A stretch of DNA of 64,000 nt from Emergomyces orientalis (GCA_002110485.1 MOWL01000070.1:620001-684000); one strand, 5' to 3'. Shown: positions 24,710 to 37,276, numbered from the stretch's first letter. Notes: generated by a model not told the origin, from the sequence alone. Translations and numbers: made by a program.

Positions 24710-27700
24710 ATGTCGACCTCAACGAGTAAATCTGGGCTGGAGATGCCTACGTTTTCCTACGCCCAAGCCGCTAAGGGGTTTTCTACAAACGTGCAAAATA
24801 CCGCTGAGAAGCAAAACAAGTCAAGCACGACATCATCAGACCCAAACAGCCATAGGACAGCTGCTGGATCGGTAGATGGGGATGGGTCAAGCCAAACTGT
24901 AGCCTCGTCGACAGATATGGAATCATCGTCAGTTGCTACCGAGCCTACTGATGCTACTGACAAATCGCAATCGTCCTCTGAACGCAACTCAGATTCGACA
25001 GTCACCGCGCCTGCTACTGGTGTGCCATCGAAAAATGCAACTTCCGGAACCTCGTCTCCGAGTGCAGGAACTGCGTCAACCACAACGTTACCTAAAGAAG
25101 ATGAGATCTCGGGAATTCCAAATGGCTTGCCTGATTCCAACTGGGATAAACAGTCACAAGTTTCCGGGCCTGTCGAAAAATCGAGCGAAAGTGGAGAAAC
25201 GAGCAAGGAAAAATCGAAGGAAAATGGGTGGGAGAAGGATACCCCCATTCTAAAGGAATTGAAGGCCGCGCCCATTCCTGCAGTCAATGTCTGGCAACAA
25301 AGGAGGGAAGCCCAAGAGGCCAAGGCCAAGGCTAGTGCTGCATTGAAATCGGCTACTCCCGCTTCTGCCAAGCCAGCCAACTTGAAATCGTCCGTTCCTA
25401 GTGAGAACCGCGCGGAAAATCCAAAGGGTAGCTCCAGAAGGAAGACTGCCGGCTCTACTGATGTCGCGGTTGATGCGACGGTATCCAAGAAAAAAGCAAA
25501 CGAGAGCGGTAAGACCAAGGAAGAAGGTGAGAATTAACTGTGCCCCCCCCCCCCCCCCCCCAGGGCTTTAATCTTCTGACACTCCGCATAGGTTCCAGAA
25601 AATCTGGCGTGCGTTCAAGTAAACCAACGGATATTGACCTTAAAGCAACAGAAACCCTCCCTCCAGTTGGCGATGCATCTTCCTGGCCTACCCCTCAGCT
25701 CGCACAAGGCGAAGAATTTCGCAAAACCCAAGAGAAGACCGACAAATCCGACAAACCCGAGAAGGAGAAGGCCCCTACAGCCGGATCGCGTGGAAAGGAG
25801 AAATGGATGCCCGTTCCCTATGTTCCGACCGCTGTTTTTAATACCCCTCTCCCCCCTGCTGCGCGAAGAGGTGGAAGACCATCAAGAGGTGGAAGAGAGG
25901 GAGGTATGCGTGGTGGTGCCCATCCTTCTGCCCTTGTATCCAATGGTGATCGAGGCGTAACTGCATCTGCTGCAGCTGCTGGCGGATCGAAACAGACTGG
26001 CTCTAGTGATAGGGGTCGTAGTGGTACTCGTGTTGTCTCGGACCAATCTGCCACTATTCAACCCGCAAGAACGGGTAGCACAAATGCGACTTTGTCGTCG
26101 GAGGATAAGAAAGCCCCACAAGCGACCCGGCCGGACAGAGCTGGTAGCGATGCAAAAAGTGTAAAGGCTCCAGAGGAGCCTCAGGCAACAACAGGTGGTG
26201 AAGTTCAAAACCATCATACCACTGTTGTTGAAACAGGCCCACGCCAGCGACAGAACTCTAAGAGCTTTGGTCGAGTACACGACTATTCTAATGCGCCTTC
26301 TCAGCGGGGCGTTGAAAATCTCGGAAGACATGCTAGTGCCCAAGGAGATTCTCATGCTAGCGCACGCTTTGGCTCGGGTCATGAGCGCCGTTTTGATAAT
26401 GGCCCGAGATCTGCAGACTTTTATAAGGAGCCTCCTACTTTTCACCCACGGGATAGAGAATTCCCGAGCCAGCGAGATAGAGAATACGCACGGGAACGTG
26501 GCGACTTCCATCGCGACCGTGAGTATGGTAGAGAACGTGGAGAATCGCGACCCGACAGAGGCCGTGGGGGATTCAGGGGACGAGGTGGACACTCGAACTA
26601 TGGTGGAGCTCACAATTCGCAATATCATAGCCCCCCCATTGGACAATCTCAGTTCCAAAGTTCAAAGCCGTTCTCGCTCAGCGAACGCCACCGGTCTCAC
26701 CAGCAGGCATCTCAGAATGGCGGCCAGCAGCATGGTTCAAATCGGGGTCTCAATATGAGATCACCATCTCTCCCATCGTCAGGGGTCTATGGCCCGACAC
26801 CCTATTCCATCCAGACTGATATAAATGCGATATATGGATACCCACCGGTACATCAAGGTCCAATGACCGCAATTCCATACCAGCCATATATGGAGCAGTT
26901 TTCTCTGATGAGCATGATTTCTATGCAGCTGTAGGTCCCCAGCCCCCCGAATCACTTTGATCGTGGTTCAGCTAATGAGTTTCTAGGGAGTATTATTTCT
27001 CGGTTGATAATCTTTGCAAAGACTTGTTCCTGCGTAAACACATGGACTCTCAAGGCTTTGTTCTATTAAGTTTTATCGCTGGCTTCAAGCGGATTAAGAG
27101 CCTTACTGAAGATATGGATTTACTTCGACTTGTCTGCCGCCAGCTGAGAAGTGTCGAATATAGACCTGGGGAAGACGGGACTGATCGCCTTCGCAAGCGG
27201 GAGAAATGGGAGCAGTGGATCCTCGCGATGGAATCGCGCGATACTTCCGCGCAGAATGAAGGCCCTCCCCCACTTTCTTTGTCTTCTCCAGCTCACGATG
27301 GGATTAGTGATGGTTTGAACTCGACTCACCTAGAGACCCACGCGCCATATGGCAATGGGTCGCTGCACGAAATCTCCGGAAATGCGATCCCTTCCCACTA
27401 CTCGCTGTCGAACGGCAACACTTCTGACTCCCGCGTGCACCAGACAGTACTATCGTCCGCTGCCCCCGAATTCTCGCCAGCTTATGTACCGGTAATGGGA
27501 CAAAATGAAAATGCGAATGTAGGAAAACCCATTGATGATGAGAGTACTTTCCCAGACGATCAGATTGAGAACTTGGTGATTGTGGTGCGTAAGCCAGGAA
27601 TTTCCAGCCCAGCGCAGTCACCTTTTCTCATCCCTTCGTCTCGTTCTTTCTCCAGCGGTTCTGTTGACGGTTACAAAGCAGCGGGTGGGACAGTGAGCAC

Positions 27701-28386
27701 AGACAACCGATCATCTCTATCGACGCATGCGACCCAGATAAATATCAAAAGGTACATCTCCTTCGAAACGCCGTTTAGTACGGATTTTTGGCGACATTAT
27801 AACTGACTTTTAGTTTAGTAACGTAGCTGAGGGGCAACGCCGCGGAAGATCGCCCCCGTCATCGTCTAAAAGTCCCGAGACAGCTAGCGCCAACATGCCC
27901 ACGTTCTGGGTCAAAGATAGAGATACCCCTATTGAATCCCTCCCCACCGACCTTCTTCACGAATCGTATAACGTATTCCGAAAACAAACGCTCGATAAAC
28001 GATCGTCTGGCATAGCGAGTGACGGAAACCTGGATATGGACGTTCTTTATCAATTCTGGTCTCATTTCTTGGTCCGCAATTTCAATTCAAAAATGTACAA
28101 TGAATTCAGGAGTTTGGCGTTTGAAGATTTGCATTCGAGAACTTCCACTACTGGCCTCAACAGCATCATAAAGTTTTATGATGGAATACTTGTGAGCAAC
28201 AGACTTATGCCTGATGTCGTCATTCAGGACTTGGTCGAGCTGGTGGAATCTGAGCTGGAGGCAAAAGAAAAGCCTGCGTTTCAAAAACTTCGCTTTGCAT
28301 GGCGAAATGGTGCCTTCAACTTTAAGAACCGGAAACGGATTGACCGTATCATCAGCGAACGCCTGAGAGCGGAGCTGGAGAAATGA
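24710..28386 (+). CDS. LARP1-like La-motif RNA-binding protein
   Basis: Four exons (24710-25526, 25592-26930, 26987-27751, 27819-28386) give 1,162 residues. The long N-terminal half is Ser/Thr/Lys-rich and disordered, with SSWPTPQLAQGEE near 320 and an Arg/Gly/Asp-rich stretch at about 555-608 (RDRE, RERG and RGGFRGRGG repeats) likely to bind RNA. A La motif follows at about 719-797: the exon 2/3 junction creates LEYYFSVDNLCKDLFLRKHMDSQG, of which the YYFS..N core is diagnostic. The last 120 residues (MYNEFRSLAFEDL...IIKFYDG...) look like a diverged DM15 region, which points to LARP1 rather than genuine La or LARP7. LARP1 proteins bind mRNA and adjust translation and stability in the cytoplasm; yeast Slf1/Sro9 have the La motif only. 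Function here is by family. The first intron holds a 19-C run and uses the later of two AGs. Confidence 0.88.
25527..25591 (+). other. LARP1-like intron 1 with 19-C homopolymer
   Basis: GTGAGA donor and a CATAG acceptor at 25589-25591, with a TTCTGAC branch site just before it. The C19 run (25543-25561) ends in an AG at 25562-25563, but use of that AG puts a TAA in frame almost at once. Confidence 0.8.
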
Positions 28387-30679
28387 TCTAAAATCCTGTT
28401 TCTTAAAAAATTCATTTTCTGCTGTTGTGTTTCTTTCGTCTTTTTTATTTATTTTAGTATTGACTGTCCCCCCCCCCCCCCCCCCCTCCACACCCTCTTT
28501 TTTTTATTTTTATTTTTTGTCTTTCTTTCTTTCTTCCTTTTTTTTATTTTTTTTTAAACATGTGTCAAGCTTGTCTCTGTCTGATTCTTTTTTTTATTTT
28601 TATTTTTATTGATTTGGTTCATCTCACATCTCAATAAATTCTTTTCGATTCCCACATCTGTTTCCCCAACAAACCGCCAAAATCGACAAAGTTTTATATT
28701 CCGTGCAGAAACCGCAGCTGATCTTCAAATTACATTGCTGGAGAAAACAACCATATTATTTTCATCCTCGGCTATCTTTTTTCGTGATACTGCTAGATTC
28801 CGTCTATCCCTCCTCCTCCTTTCTGTTTTATCCCATAATTTTTTTTTGTGGCACGGCTCCGCTGTGTGTTTTCCGTCGACCTTTTGCCCTTTTTATTTTC
28901 TTTTCAAGTTTGTTCCACTGCGCCCCTCCTCACAGCTGTTGAAACACCATTTCCCCTAATGACCATAGACTTTTACCCTTCGTGTTCTTCCCTTTATGTT
29001 TTGTGTTTTTTATTTATAACAAAATGGGCCCTTCTCTTTCTTTTCTTATCATTTCGTGTATTTGCGAATCTGGCAGGATGGTCGGTTGAGGTTCGTTTAA
29101 AAGCGAAGAAATACGAAAACGGGCGGGAATAAAAATAAAGGGCGGAAAAAAAGAAAAAGGAAATCAAGGTTATTGCTTTTTGTCAATATGTCGTGGTTTA
29201 CAACAACAGAAAAACGGGGAGATGATTTGGCAGAAGATCTGGCCAATTTTAAGCCGTATAGATGATGTGCAGGAGACAGATGGGGGAGGGGGTTTGGGCT
29301 TCGACTGCTATCTTTGCTGCTTGCTATGCCTCCTTTTTCCACCTTCGGTTCAACAAAAAATTTCATTTCATCACATCCCTACTCTGGTATCTTATATTAT
29401 TTTTTCCCCCTTTCTTTCTCTTCTCTTCCCTTTGTCTGTCTTATTCCTTCCGGTGGTTACATTCAAGAACACACATATGTTCTACCTTATTTTCTCCTTT
29501 TCTTTTTGCATAGCGGGTTCCATATTTACTGGTTCATGTTCATTTTCCCTCTCTCGTCCCTTTAAATTTTATTTTCTCCCTTTTCCTCGTTTTCTTTTTA
29601 CATTTATTGTCCTTTTACCTCGGTTCTCAATTTTGCAATTCAAAAGCTGGCTCCCATTTTTTTCTTTCTTTTCTTTTACTTGAGATTCTGATTGCTTCAA
29701 ATAATATCGGCAGATATTTTTTGATTTTTCAGTCCCTCCTCATCTTTCCCTTATTTCCAAACTGAATTTGAGCCACTGAAGCGATCCGCCTTCTTAACTG
29801 CCGTCCCTCCCACATCCGCAAGCCCCCCGACAACGGCCCTGGTGACAAAAAGGACAAAAGAGCAGTGTTCAAGAAAATACAGCGCACCTACTGGAAAACA
29901 TGCACAGCTTTTTTTTGTTATTACTCGGTTTTTTTCTCTTCTTTGCTTTCGCTCCTGCTACCTTGTTTCGTTTTTACCTTTTCTCTCCTTTCTTTCAATT
30001 ACAATAAAATAAGTTCATTTTCTCTTTCTCATGTCATTTGTCTCAGAAGCCTGTGTGGTATACTTTTCTTCCTCATTTCGATTTTTCTTCTAAAATATCT
30101 TGTTCGTCTTTTTTCAATTTTCAATTTTCAATTTATTTTTAAAAAGAGGATTTCAAGATGCATTGTTAATGTTAGTTAGTAGCTTTTTTCTCTCTCTTTT
30201 TTTTTCTTGGGTTTATCAAGTTTTTTCCTTTAAATCCCCCCCCTTTTAAAACTTGCTCAGGCTTAAAAAGACTCAAAACTCACCAGGTTGCTTTTTTTTC
30301 ATGTTATTTATTTCAAAGAGGATTTATTTCATTTCATTTCATTGTCTTTCAATAACCTCCAGAAACAATACGATAATAAACTTTGCGCATGCCACTTACA
30401 TGAACAATTGTTAACAATTCCATCCTCTCGGTTATTTCTACTGCTGAATCGCCCGTGATAATATCCGTATGTAGTCCATCAATGTACTAGCGTAGAATTA
30501 TCCGGGTCTCGGGGAATCTTTCCTAATCAGGCCTCAAATTTTTCCCGCAATATTGTCAAGTTAATCCGCAGATGTTGCAAACGCTCCAGAATTGACCTCT
30601 CCAGCTCTCATCCCTCCGTTAGCCCTCCATCCAGTCCCGCACATACCCCACCGGATAACCTCAGCTGTATCCAGACAAT
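28387..30679. other. intergenic, T/C-rich
   Basis: 2.3 kb of strongly pyrimidine-rich plus strand with many T runs and a C19 run at 28468-28486. It should include the 3' end of the La-motif gene and the promoter of the stomatin-like gene. No coding signal was recognised despite several stop-poor frames. Confidence 0.5.
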
Positions 30680-32176
30680 ATGGAGGCAGCATCGCGGCGG
30701 GTATTATGCAGCAGCGTGCGGTTGCACCCGCCAACCCAATTCATATCCAGAGCATCTCCCCGTTCCTTCATTCCCGCCGCTACCACCTTCTCCTCCGTCA
30801 GCTCCCTAGCTTCCTCCTCCTCCACCAGACCCTGCGCATTAAAATGCACCAACCAGGCCCGACACTTCACAAACTCCCCCCGGCTCCTGGCGGGAGAAAA
30901 CTCCTTTGGTTTCCCCTCCAACTCCCAACCGGGGCCAACCTCCTACTTCTCCCATAGACAATCACTGCCCATGAACACGGTGATCAGATTCGTGCCGCAG
31001 CAGACCGCGTGGATTGTGGAGCGCATGGGGAAATTTAATCGGATTCTGGAACCCGGGTTGGCGATTCTGGTGCCGTTTTTGGACCGTATTGCCTACGTTA
31101 AGAGTTTGAAGGAGGCAGCGATTGAGATTCCGAGCCAGAATGCGATTACGGCGGATAACGTTACTTTGGAGCTGGATGGTGTGTTATATACGAGGGTGTT
31201 TGATGCGTATAAGGCTAGGTGCGTGTTTTGGTTTACTTTAAATTCTTTTTCTTCTCTTTTTCTTTGTAACGTCCTTATGAAGCGAGGGGGGGGGGGGAAT
31301 GCAATTGCTGACTTTTTATGCCTTTTTAGTTACGGAGTCGAAGATGCGGAATACGCAATCTCACAACTTGCACAGACTACAATGCGGTCGGAAATCGGCC
31401 AACTTACACTAGACCATGTGCTGAAGGAGCGCGCAACGCTTAACACGAATATTACGCAAGCGATCAACGAGGCCGCGCAAGACTGGGGGGTTGTCTGTCT
31501 TCGATATGAAATCAGAGATATCCATGCCCCTGAAGGTGTTGTTGCTGCCATGCACCGCCAGGTCACCGCGGAGAGATCCAAGAGAGCTGAAATCCTGGAG
31601 TCTGAAGGACAGAGACAGAGTGCCATTAACATTGCGGAAGGTCGCAAGCAGTCCGTCATCCTTGCCTCCGAGGCCCTTAGGAGCGAGCAGATTAACTTGG
31701 CAACCGGTGAGGCGGAGGCAATCATGCTCAAGGCTGCTGCAACGGCGAAGGGGATTGATTCTGTGGCCAAGGCAATCCAGGACGGCCAGGAGAATGCCCA
31801 GGGTGCTGTCAGCTTGAGCGTTGCGGAGAAATATGTCGAGGCCTTCTCGAAACTGGCGCGCGAGGGCACAGCTGTTGTTGTTCCTGGTAATGTTGGGGAT
31901 ATTAGCGGTATGATTGCTAGTGCCATGGCTGTCTATGGGAAGGTGAACGAGGGGCAAGTTAAGAGTATGGCTGCGAAGGCGATAGGGGCACAGCGCCAGG
32001 GGTCGCAACAGGCGAGGGGAGAAGTGGAGGAAGCATCCGGGAGGCGTACGAGGCCTGGAGAGCTGACGCAGAGTCACTTTGGAGACGCTGCTAATACTGT
32101 TGCTGAGCAGAAGGGGGATGTTGCGGACAGTGTGCTTGAAGGATTCGAGCAGACTAGTCGGCGGAGAAAGTCGTGA
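30680..32176 (+). CDS. mitochondrial stomatin-like protein (SLP2-type SPFH protein)
   Basis: Exons 30680-31218 and 31330-32176 give 461 residues. The 111-nt intron has a GTGCGT donor and TTTTTAG acceptor; it is a multiple of three without a stop, so the unspliced frame is also open, but its translation interrupts the conserved DAYKASYGVEDAEYAISQLAQT block. The N-terminus is Ser/Arg-rich with almost no acid and reads as a mitochondrial presequence. The SPFH/band-7 domain begins at about 97 (NTVIRFVPQQTAWIVERMGKF) and continues through QTTMRSEIGQLTLDHVL, then a coiled-coil-like Ala/Glu/Arg-rich region (ERSKRAEILESEGQRQ). The lack of a long transmembrane hairpin and the VPQQ..VVERMG start match SLP2, which scaffolds cardiolipin-rich inner-membrane domains and proteases. 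The C-terminal 70 residues are polar and variable. The intron contains a 12-G run at 31286-31297. Confidence 0.9.
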   Translation: MEAASRRVLCSSVRLHPPTQFISRASPRSFIPAATTFSSVSSLASSSSTRPCALKCTNQARHFTNSPRLLAGENSFGFPSNSQPGPTSYFSHRQSLPMNTVIRFVPQQTAWIVERMGKFNRILEPGLAILVPFLDRIAYVKSLKEAAIEIPSQNAITADNVTLELDGVLYTRVFDAYKARCVFWFTLNSFSSLFLCNVLMKRGGGGNAIADFLCLFSYGVEDAEYAISQLAQTTMRSEIGQLTLDHVLKERATLNTNITQAINEAAQDWGVVCLRYEIRDIHAPEGVVAAMHRQVTAERSKRAEILESEGQRQSAINIAEGRKQSVILASEALRSEQINLATGEAEAIMLKAAATAKGIDSVAKAIQDGQENAQGAVSLSVAEKYVEAFSKLAREGTAVVVPGNVGDISGMIASAMAVYGKVNEGQVKSMAAKAIGAQRQGSQQARGEVEEASGRRTRPGELTQSHFGDAANTVAEQKGDVADSVLEGFEQTSRRRKS

Positions 32177-33422
32177 TTTTGGCTGATTCACACTCCCATC
32201 CATACGATTATTGATGATGACGATGGACCAATCAACCACCAGCTCTCTCGCTCTCTCAGCTTTCATAATCGAATGTATTTTTGCTAATTTCAATGTAAAC
32301 CTCTTTTCCCTCTCGAGGTCCCCTGTTATTGTTGCTTTATCATCACGTCTCGAGTATTTCAGCCTTTTTCTATTCCTCTTTATTTACTTCAATTTTTTCT
32401 CGGTTCTGAAAAAAAACAAAAAGGGGGGGAGGGGGGAGTGTTTTGCTACGCCACTCAGCATTTTGAAGGAGTCAGTCAGTTTGATTCTTTTTAAACTTTT
32501 CCCCTCTTTTATATTTTATTTCTACTTCTGTGTATGTGTATGTTTATATGTGTGTGTATATGCGTGGTTGGGCGGTTTCTAACAAGGCATGAGGCCAGTG
32601 GAACAAAGAAATGGGTCAAGACTACTGTATTCTACCTGTATATAATATATGACGACCAACCAGAAAAGAAAAAAAAGGGATGTTAACTTTTAAATAAATA
32701 CATTATGCAATATACTATTATGTATGTAGCAGCCCAAAGCCGAAATGTAGATCAGCCATCCATGCATAGTCCAGGCTCTCTCTTCCCCAGACTAAGGCAG
32801 TTTGGGCCAAACTCTTTTCTTCTAGCCCAGACCCCAGACCAAGCATCTTCACGCCAACTCTCCCCAACATCACCCACTCGCTGTTAACTACAGCTTCTAC
32901 GAGCACCGCCGCAAGCCACTACGGCTATATTTACCAGCAAGGGGTGGTGGGACGAACAAAATACTGATTACTCCACAGATGCTCTGCTCCCTTCGTCTCC
33001 TCCGTCCTTCATTCGAATCCTTGCAGTCCATTTATTAATTCGGTAGGGAGGGCACCCTAGCTTTCTTCATACATAACTGCTCTATACGCTTGTTGCCGCC
33101 GTTACGCCTCCTTAAAACTCGATTCCCGTCCCGCAAATCCCTGCGATGCTCGATTCCTCCGCGCGCCATTTTCTTCTCTTACCATATTCCCCCGCACTCG
33201 CGCCCGCGCCCGCATCTGCGCAGGCTCAGCGACCAGGAAACACCCAAATCGCAAACTCACGTTCAGGGGCAGGTCAAGGTGACGGCGCGTGGTGAACAAT
33301 AGACAAAACGCAAATCGGAGGGGAAAGAGGAAACGCGAAAAGCGAAAAGCCTGTAAGAAGAAAAGAGGAGAAGAGGAACTGGAGAGTGGGAATCGAGAGA
33401 GTGTGAGGGAACAAAGGGGAAA
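32177..33422. other. intergenic between SLP2-like gene and HIR1
   Basis: 1.25 kb holding the 3' end of one gene and the promoter of the next, with alternating T-rich and mixed sequence and a TG-rich stretch near 32,530. No gene was recognised. Confidence 0.5.
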
Positions 33423-36400
33423 ATGCATATTATCAAGCCTGTCTGGCTGACGCATGGTGGTATGTGTCCTTTTTATTATTCAATTCCTATGTTTTCCGCG
33501 TTGGTGGGATCGAATGGTTCTTTGGCTCCTTGAATGCTGAGTTGCTGACTCTTATGGTTGCTTGTTTGATTACTCTTGTTTATAGGTGAACGGAAAGATT
33601 TCGAGGTCTACAGCTGCGATGTTTCGCCGGATGGGAAAAGGCTTGTTACAGCTGCTGGAGGTGAGCGTTCTCTTTATAAATTTCGTATACAGAACTTTTC
33701 TCCACCCCCTCCGCCCCGCATATCCCGCGGACATGTTCTGACCTGCGCGAATGGGGTTCTCACGGGGGATTTATAGTCCTGGAGAATGTTTAATTTTTAT
33801 TTCTAACTTGGAGATGGTATAGATGGCCACGTTCGTATCTGGTCAACCGAGGCGATTTACAATGCCGCTGACCCAGCGTATGAGAACAAGCCGCGCCAGC
33901 TGGCGTCCATGAGCAACCATTCCGGCACCATACATGCCGTGCGATTCTCGCCAAATGGTAGATATGTCGCTTCCGGCGCGGATGATAAGATTGTTTGTAT
34001 ATATGTGCTGGAATCGAATCCGCCGTCGCATGCGTCGACATTTGGTAAGATACCTATATTCCATCTGATAATTACTACGACTACGCACTATAACTGTGTT
34101 TTGGTGTTTCTCATCCTTTTTTTCTTCTGGACTTTGATGTTAACGCCTTCCTTGCTAGGAACAAATGAACCGCCTCCAGTCGAGAACTGGCGAACCATAC
34201 GCAGGTTGATAGGCCACGATAACGATGTCCAGGATCTTGGCTGGTCATATGATTCTTCTATTCTTGTGTCCGTTGGCTTAGACTCGAAGGTTGTAGTGTG
34301 GTCAGGCCATACTTTCGAGAAGTTGAAGACCATCTCCAATCACCAGAGTCACGTTAAGGGCATCACATTTGACCCGGCGAACAAGTACTTTGCTACGGCG
34401 GGAGATGATAGAACTGTGCGAATATTCCGCTTTACCCCACCGGCTCCGAACTCAACGGCGCACGATCAGATGAATAACTTCGTTCTCGAGCAAACCATTT
34501 CTGCGCCGTTTGTCAACTCACCCCTGACGACGTATTTTCGAAGATGTTCATGGTCACCGGATGGTAATCATATTGCCGCCGCCAACGCTGTTAATGGTCC
34601 CGTCAGCTCCGTCGCGATCGTTAACCGTGGGTCTTGGGATGGGGATATTAATTTAATTGGCCATGAGGGCCCGGTTGAAGTTTGCGCCTTCTCTCCTAGG
34701 CTATACGATGCACAACCTGCAAATAAGGCCGCCGTTGATAAACAGGGACACTCAATGCATACCCTGGTGACAGTAATTGCGTGCGCTGGTGCTGATAAAT
34801 CCCTCAGCGTATGGATCACAAGCAACCCACGGCCCGTCGTAGTCACACAGGATCTAGCCGCCAAAGCCATCTCGGACTTATCTTGGTCGCCAGATGGCAA
34901 ATGCTTATTTGCGACAGCTCTGGACGGCACGATCCTTTGTGTCCGATTCGAAGACAATGAATTGGGTAGGCCTATGCCCCTAGAAGAGAACGAAAAGTCG
35001 CTTACGAAGTTCGGCACGAATAGAAGGGGTGCTGGTATCGTCGAGTCTACCAATGGCTTGTTACTGGAGGAAAAGAGCAAAGCTGGTGAGATTAAGGGTG
35101 TCGAAGGCCGCATGGGCGCTTTGATGGGAGATGGTCATGCTTCTACTGACCAGGGTGTCAATGGAGCGTCTGTCAATCTGACTTCCAATGGGACGACTCC
35201 TGCTGGAGCTTCTACACCTATAGGTGGTGGTACTGTTGCCGCCCAAAAGGGCCAACCTAATGACCCTGTGAACGGGACAGGTGGGGAGCAAGATAAACGG
35301 GATCCATATGCGGCCAAGCTTGAGAGGCTCAGGCAAAGACCTACTTATACCAAGGATGGGAAAAAGCGCATTCAGCCTCTTCTTGTCTCGGGCGCAGGCG
35401 GTGCGGAGTCGTCGCTCCCTCAATCACGATTAGTAGCTGCGTCGATGAGCACTGGCGGGAAGCCCGACGGTCCGGACTCAATCCTGGATCTCTCCAAACC
35501 ATTTGACGGTCTGCCCAAAGGTGGTCTGGCGGCACTGCTATTCGGGAATAAACGTAAATTTGCACAGATTGAAGGGGCGGATGAGGAGGGAACTGTTGAG
35601 AAGAGAGTTGCAGCGGCTTCGGAAAGTGGAGCTACACCCATTCTGACTAATGCGCCTGAAGGTCTGCGGCCCGCGCAGCCTGGAGATGCCCAAGGAGGCC
35701 CTCAGTCAACACCAGATTTTATCAGACCCGCTGTGATTAATCCTTGTATGGCTATCAGCCAGTTACGGCTCGCTGTGCCAAAGATCAGAAGCCATATTTT
35801 GCAGGCGATAGATTCGTCAGGAAACCCTACCTCTACAGCAGATGCAGCAGCAGGGGCTGCGGCAAACTCAGGGGCCCCATCAAGACCTAAGGCAGATATC
35901 ATTTTCGAAGCTCGTAACCCTCCTGCCTCATCTGGTCGACATATCGATCGAGAGCCTGTAAGAATTACCCTTACGCGCGGCGACCAACCACTGTGGCAGG
36001 ATTTCATTCCCAAAACAGTCCTTCTCGTCACAGGCAACCACAAGCTATGGGCCGCAGCATCGGAGGATGGCTCTGTATATATTTGGACACCGGCTGGACG
36101 TCGACTCGTCAACGTTCTTGTCTTGGAGGCCCAACCTGTCATTCTAGAATGCAACGGTCCATGGGTGCTCTGCATAAGCGCTGTGGGGATGTGTTATGTG
36201 TGGAACATAACGACGCTCTCGTCTCCTCACCCCCCCGTATCCCTCGCTCCGATCCTGGACGCAGCAGTACACACCCTAACTCCGAATGCTACCGTGGCAC
36301 CCGCAATCAATGCTGCTCGATTAAACTCCGAGGGTCGCATAATCGTCACACTCTCCAACGGAGACGGATACAGTTATTCCCCCGCGCTATATACATGGCA

Positions 36401-37276
36401 AAGGATGTCCGAGGGCTGGTGGGCCGTGGGCAGCCAGTACTGGAACACCAAAGACTCGTCCGTCGGGAACCTGCAGTCTATCACCGCCTCCTCTTCCTCA
36501 TCTGCTGCTATTGCTCCGGGTAATCGACAGGACGGTGAAACACGAACAGTGCCGGTGTCAGCAGGTGTCATCCCCTTTCTCGAACGTAACACCACGGACG
36601 AGACACTCGTACGAGGCCGTGGCTTCTTCCTGCAACGTTTGATCAAGGTGCTTCTCTCCCGCGAGGGATTTGAGGGCTTTGAGGCAGGCGTCTCTGTTGC
36701 CCATCTGGAAAACCGTGTCGCCGCCGCACTCGCCCTTGGCGCTAAGGAGGAGTTCCGCCTCTATCTTTCCATGTATGCTAAACGGCTTGGGGCTGAAGGG
36801 GCGAAAATGAAGGCGGAGGAGTTGCTAGAAGGGCTTCTCGGGGGCATATTTGAGGACGAAGGGGATGAGGTTGATGAGGATAGTTTATATTCTAATGGTG
36901 TTACAAGAGTAGAGGGAGGAGGGGTGAAGTCTAAGGAATTATTATTGGCTCAGGGCGGTAGCGCAGAATCCGGACCTGGCACCTGGAGTCACAGCTCGGA
37001 TAAGCTTTGTGGATGGCCGAGGAAGACGCTGTTGAACGAGGTGGTCTTAGCTCTAGGTGTGTTTTCTTTCTCTTCTTCTTCCTTTGTTGTCAACCATATC
37101 TTATCCCTTACATTATTGACTCTGCTATAGGTAAAAATCGAGACCTCCAACGCGTCACCGTCCCATATGCCCAACTCCTTGGGATTTTAGATGGCGATCA
37201 GGATCAAGAACAAGATCAGGGCAAGGATCGAGATCGGAACCAGGATCGAGGCGGGGAAGATGCGATGGTCACGTAA
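33423..37276 (+). CDS. HIR1: HIR1/HIRA histone transcription regulator
   Basis: Five exons (33423-33459, 33586-33660, 33823-34044, 34159-37056, 37131-37276) give 1,125 residues. The tiny first exon reads MHIIKPVWLTHG, the conserved HIRA start, so the ATG is secure. Residues 1-380 form a WD40 propeller (repeats ending in RIWS, CIYV, VVWS, RIFRF and SVWI). TKDGKKRIQPLLV near 514 is the HIRA B-domain motif through which the protein binds the chaperone Asf1. A second domain (about 725-1045) contains LWAAASEDGSVYIWTP and the Hira-domain core that contacts Hir2/Hir3. The protein is a subunit of the nuclear HIR complex that deposits H3-H4 independently of replication and represses histone genes. The C-terminal exon encodes a short Asp/Gln/Arg repeat tail (DQDQEQDQGKDRDRNQD). 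Intron 3 (34045-34158, 114 nt) is also stop-free and in frame. Confidence 0.94.

Noticed and set aside
24757..25518. 253-codon antisense open frame
   Set aside because: It mirrors the Ser/Thr-rich N-terminus of the LARP1-like gene; its product has no domain and codon structure follows the plus-strand gene.
25561..25563. CAG directly after the C19 run as splice acceptor
   Set aside because: It would make a 37-nt intron and put TAA in frame within three codons; the CATAG at 25589-25591 keeps frame.
25882..26658. 258-codon antisense open frame
   Set aside because: Opposite the Arg/Gly-rich exon of the LARP1-like gene; a composition effect.
31409..32293. 294-codon antisense open frame
   Set aside because: Opposite the SPFH exon of the stomatin-like gene, with no recognisable family features.
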